Shown here: piece by piece, positions 6,083 through 7,123 of the stretch
Layout: every line of letters starts with the position of its first letter
Position numbering within the stretch: position 1 is the first letter of the stretch
Source of the DNA: DASQFQ01 sp035633075
Lineage (GTDB): Bacteria > Actinomycetota > Thermoleophilia > Solirubrobacterales > Solirubrobacteraceae
Assembly (NCBI GenBank): GCA_035633075.1
Contig: DASQFQ010000183.1
Location: 1-7,123 of the forward strand
DNA: 7,123 bases
Direction: 5' to 3'
Notes under the pieces: generated by a model
The model's input: the letters and a program-made list of their open reading frames with translations, nothing else
Told to the model about the DNA's origin: nothing
Databases searched by the model: none
Translations under genes and position numbers: made by a program

Positions 6083-7123
6083 CGCGTCGCCCCGAGCCGC
6101 TCCAAGCGCATTCTCGCGGTCAGCGCGTGGCCGGCGAAGTTCTCGGCGAGGGAGATCGCCTCCACGGCCGGCGCGATGCGGCGCGTTCCCTCCTCGGTGA
6201 GCCGCTGGTAGGTGCAGGTCTTCAGGAACTTCCCGACCCACAGCCCGCCCGTGTACCGCGCCGCGCGCGAAGTGGGAAGTACGTGGTTCGTGCCGACAGC
6301 CTTGTCGCCGTAGGCCACCGTGGCCTGCTCGCCCAGGAACAGCGAGCCGAAGCTGCGTAGGCGGTCCCGGTACGCGTCCAGCTTGGCCTCCTGCACGTGG
6401 ACCTCGAGATGCTCGTTGGCTGCCTCGTCGGCCAGGGCGATCGCGCCGTCGTCGTCCTCGACGACGGCGATCCAGCCGTGGTCGCGCCAGGCCGCGCCCG
6501 CGACATCGGCGGTGGGCCAGTCCCCAAGCAGCTCCTCGACCTGGGCGGCGACGGCACGGCCGACGTCCTCGCCGATCGCGATGAGGCCGGCCGGGGAGCT
6601 CGGGCCGTGCTCGGCCTGCCCCAGCAGGTCGGCGGCAACCAGCCGCGGGTCGGCCGAGTCGTCGGCGATCACCAGCACCTCGGTCGGCCCGGCGAGCAGG
6701 TCAATCCCGACGCGGCCGAACAGCTGCCGCTTGGCCTCCGCGACGTAGGCGTTGCCCGCGCCGACGAGCATGTCCACGGGCTCCACCCCGTCGATGAGCC
6801 CGAACGCCATGGCGGCGAGTGCCTGCACGCCGCCGAGCGCGAGCACTTCATCGGCCCCGGACGTCTTCATCGCATAGACCATCGCGGGATGCATGCCGAC
6901 GCCCCGCTGGGGCGGCGCACAGCTCACGACGCGCTCGACGCCGGCCTCCTTGGCCACGAGGATCGTCATGAACGACGACGCGAGCATCGGATAGCGACCG
7001 CCTGGCACGTACGCGCCCACGGCCTCGACGGGGATGTGGCGATGGCCGAGCACCACGCCCGGGTCGAGCTCGAGCTCCAGCTCGCACAAGGTCTCCCGCT
7101 GGGCGCGCGCGAATCGGCGCACA
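6079..7123 (-). CDS. Histidinol dehydrogenase family protein, 5' part missing (HpsN-like)
   Basis: The visible 347 codons are the C-terminal four-fifths of a protein of about 430 residues; the frame is open to the right edge. HisD-family enzymes oxidise an alcohol through an aldehyde to an acid using two NAD+ and one Zn2+. All expected zinc and catalytic residues are present (numbered from the first complete codon at 7122): Q169 and H172 in LLGQAEHGP, E237-H238 in ANEHLE, D273 in YGDKAVGTNHVLPT, and E327 and H332 in AENFAGHA. Features such as GGRYPMLASSFMT, CAPPQRGVGMHP and TGGLWVGKFLKT, together with a catabolic setting lacking other his genes, suit the paralogous branch that contains sulfopropanediol 3-dehydrogenase HpsN better than biosynthetic HisD. 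It overlaps the SDR gene by four bases. The family is certain; the HpsN-like role is inference. Confidence 0.88.
   Translation of the reverse strand, partial: VRRFARAQRETLCELELELDPGVVLGHRHIPVEAVGAYVPGGRYPMLASSFMTILVAKEAGVERVVSCAPPQRGVGMHPAMVYAMKTSGADEVLALGGVQALAAMAFGLIDGVEPVDMLVGAGNAYVAEAKRQLFGRVGIDLLAGPTEVLVIADDSADPRLVAADLLGQAEHGPSSPAGLIAIGEDVGRAVAAQVEELLGDWPTADVAGAAWRDHGWIAVVEDDDGAIALADEAANEHLEVHVQEAKLDAYRDRLRSFGSLFLGEQATVAYGDKAVGTNHVLPTSRAARYTGGLWVGKFLKTCTYQRLTEEGTRRIAPAVEAISLAENFAGHALTARMRLERLGATR

Noticed and set aside
6079..7123. Biosynthetic histidinol dehydrogenase of a his operon
   Set aside because: No other histidine biosynthesis gene is present, the neighbours are catabolic, and the sequence details suit the HpsN-like paralogue branch. 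It is kept only as a family-level call.

Overview
The window is a GC-rich (by eye about 70%), tightly packed stretch of bacterial chromosome. The dense coding, strong G/C third-position bias, GTG starts and overlapping start/stop codons suit an actinobacterium or a relative such as Thermoleophilia. A GC-rich proteobacterium cannot be excluded without a database search. I see no tRNA, rRNA, insertion sequence, CRISPR array or phage gene. Everything recognisable belongs to a small-molecule catabolic locus.

Layout. At the left edge the minus strand carries a GntR/FCD regulator (31-708). Its stop codon overlaps the start of a further minus-strand gene of which only the first ten codons are visible (1-31, MVVDVHTHFI); these look like an ACMSD-type amidohydrolase/decarboxylase. 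A short divergent control region (709-775) with a GTATAC palindrome separates the regulator from two plus-strand genes: a flavin-dependent aromatic hydroxylase resembling 2,6-dihydroxypyridine 3-monooxygenase (776-1963), and a VOC/glyoxalase-fold protein (1975-2454). Convergent to these, with only 7 bases between stop codons, is a five-gene minus-strand block. In order of transcription it holds a histidinol-dehydrogenase-family enzyme that runs off the right edge (6079-7123), an SDR oxidoreductase (5315-6082), a short cyclase/kynurenine-formamidase-type hydrolase (4569-5261), a BKACE/DUF849 beta-keto acid cleavage enzyme (3420-4385) and a long cyclase-family hydrolase (2462-3427).

How the genes may work together (inference). 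The hydroxylase would activate an aromatic or N-heteroaromatic ring. The VOC protein, the amidohydrolase and the two cyclase-type metallohydrolases could perform ring cleavage, decarboxylation and amide or lactone hydrolysis. The HisD-like and SDR enzymes would oxidise alcohol or carbonyl intermediates, and the BKACE would split a beta-keto acid with acetyl-CoA to feed central metabolism. The GntR/FCD regulator probably senses a carboxylic acid intermediate. I know of no characterised pathway with this exact set, so the substrate is open. Nicotine or pyridine-type compounds are suggested by the hydroxylase, and sulfopropanediol-type polyols by the HisD/SDR pair.
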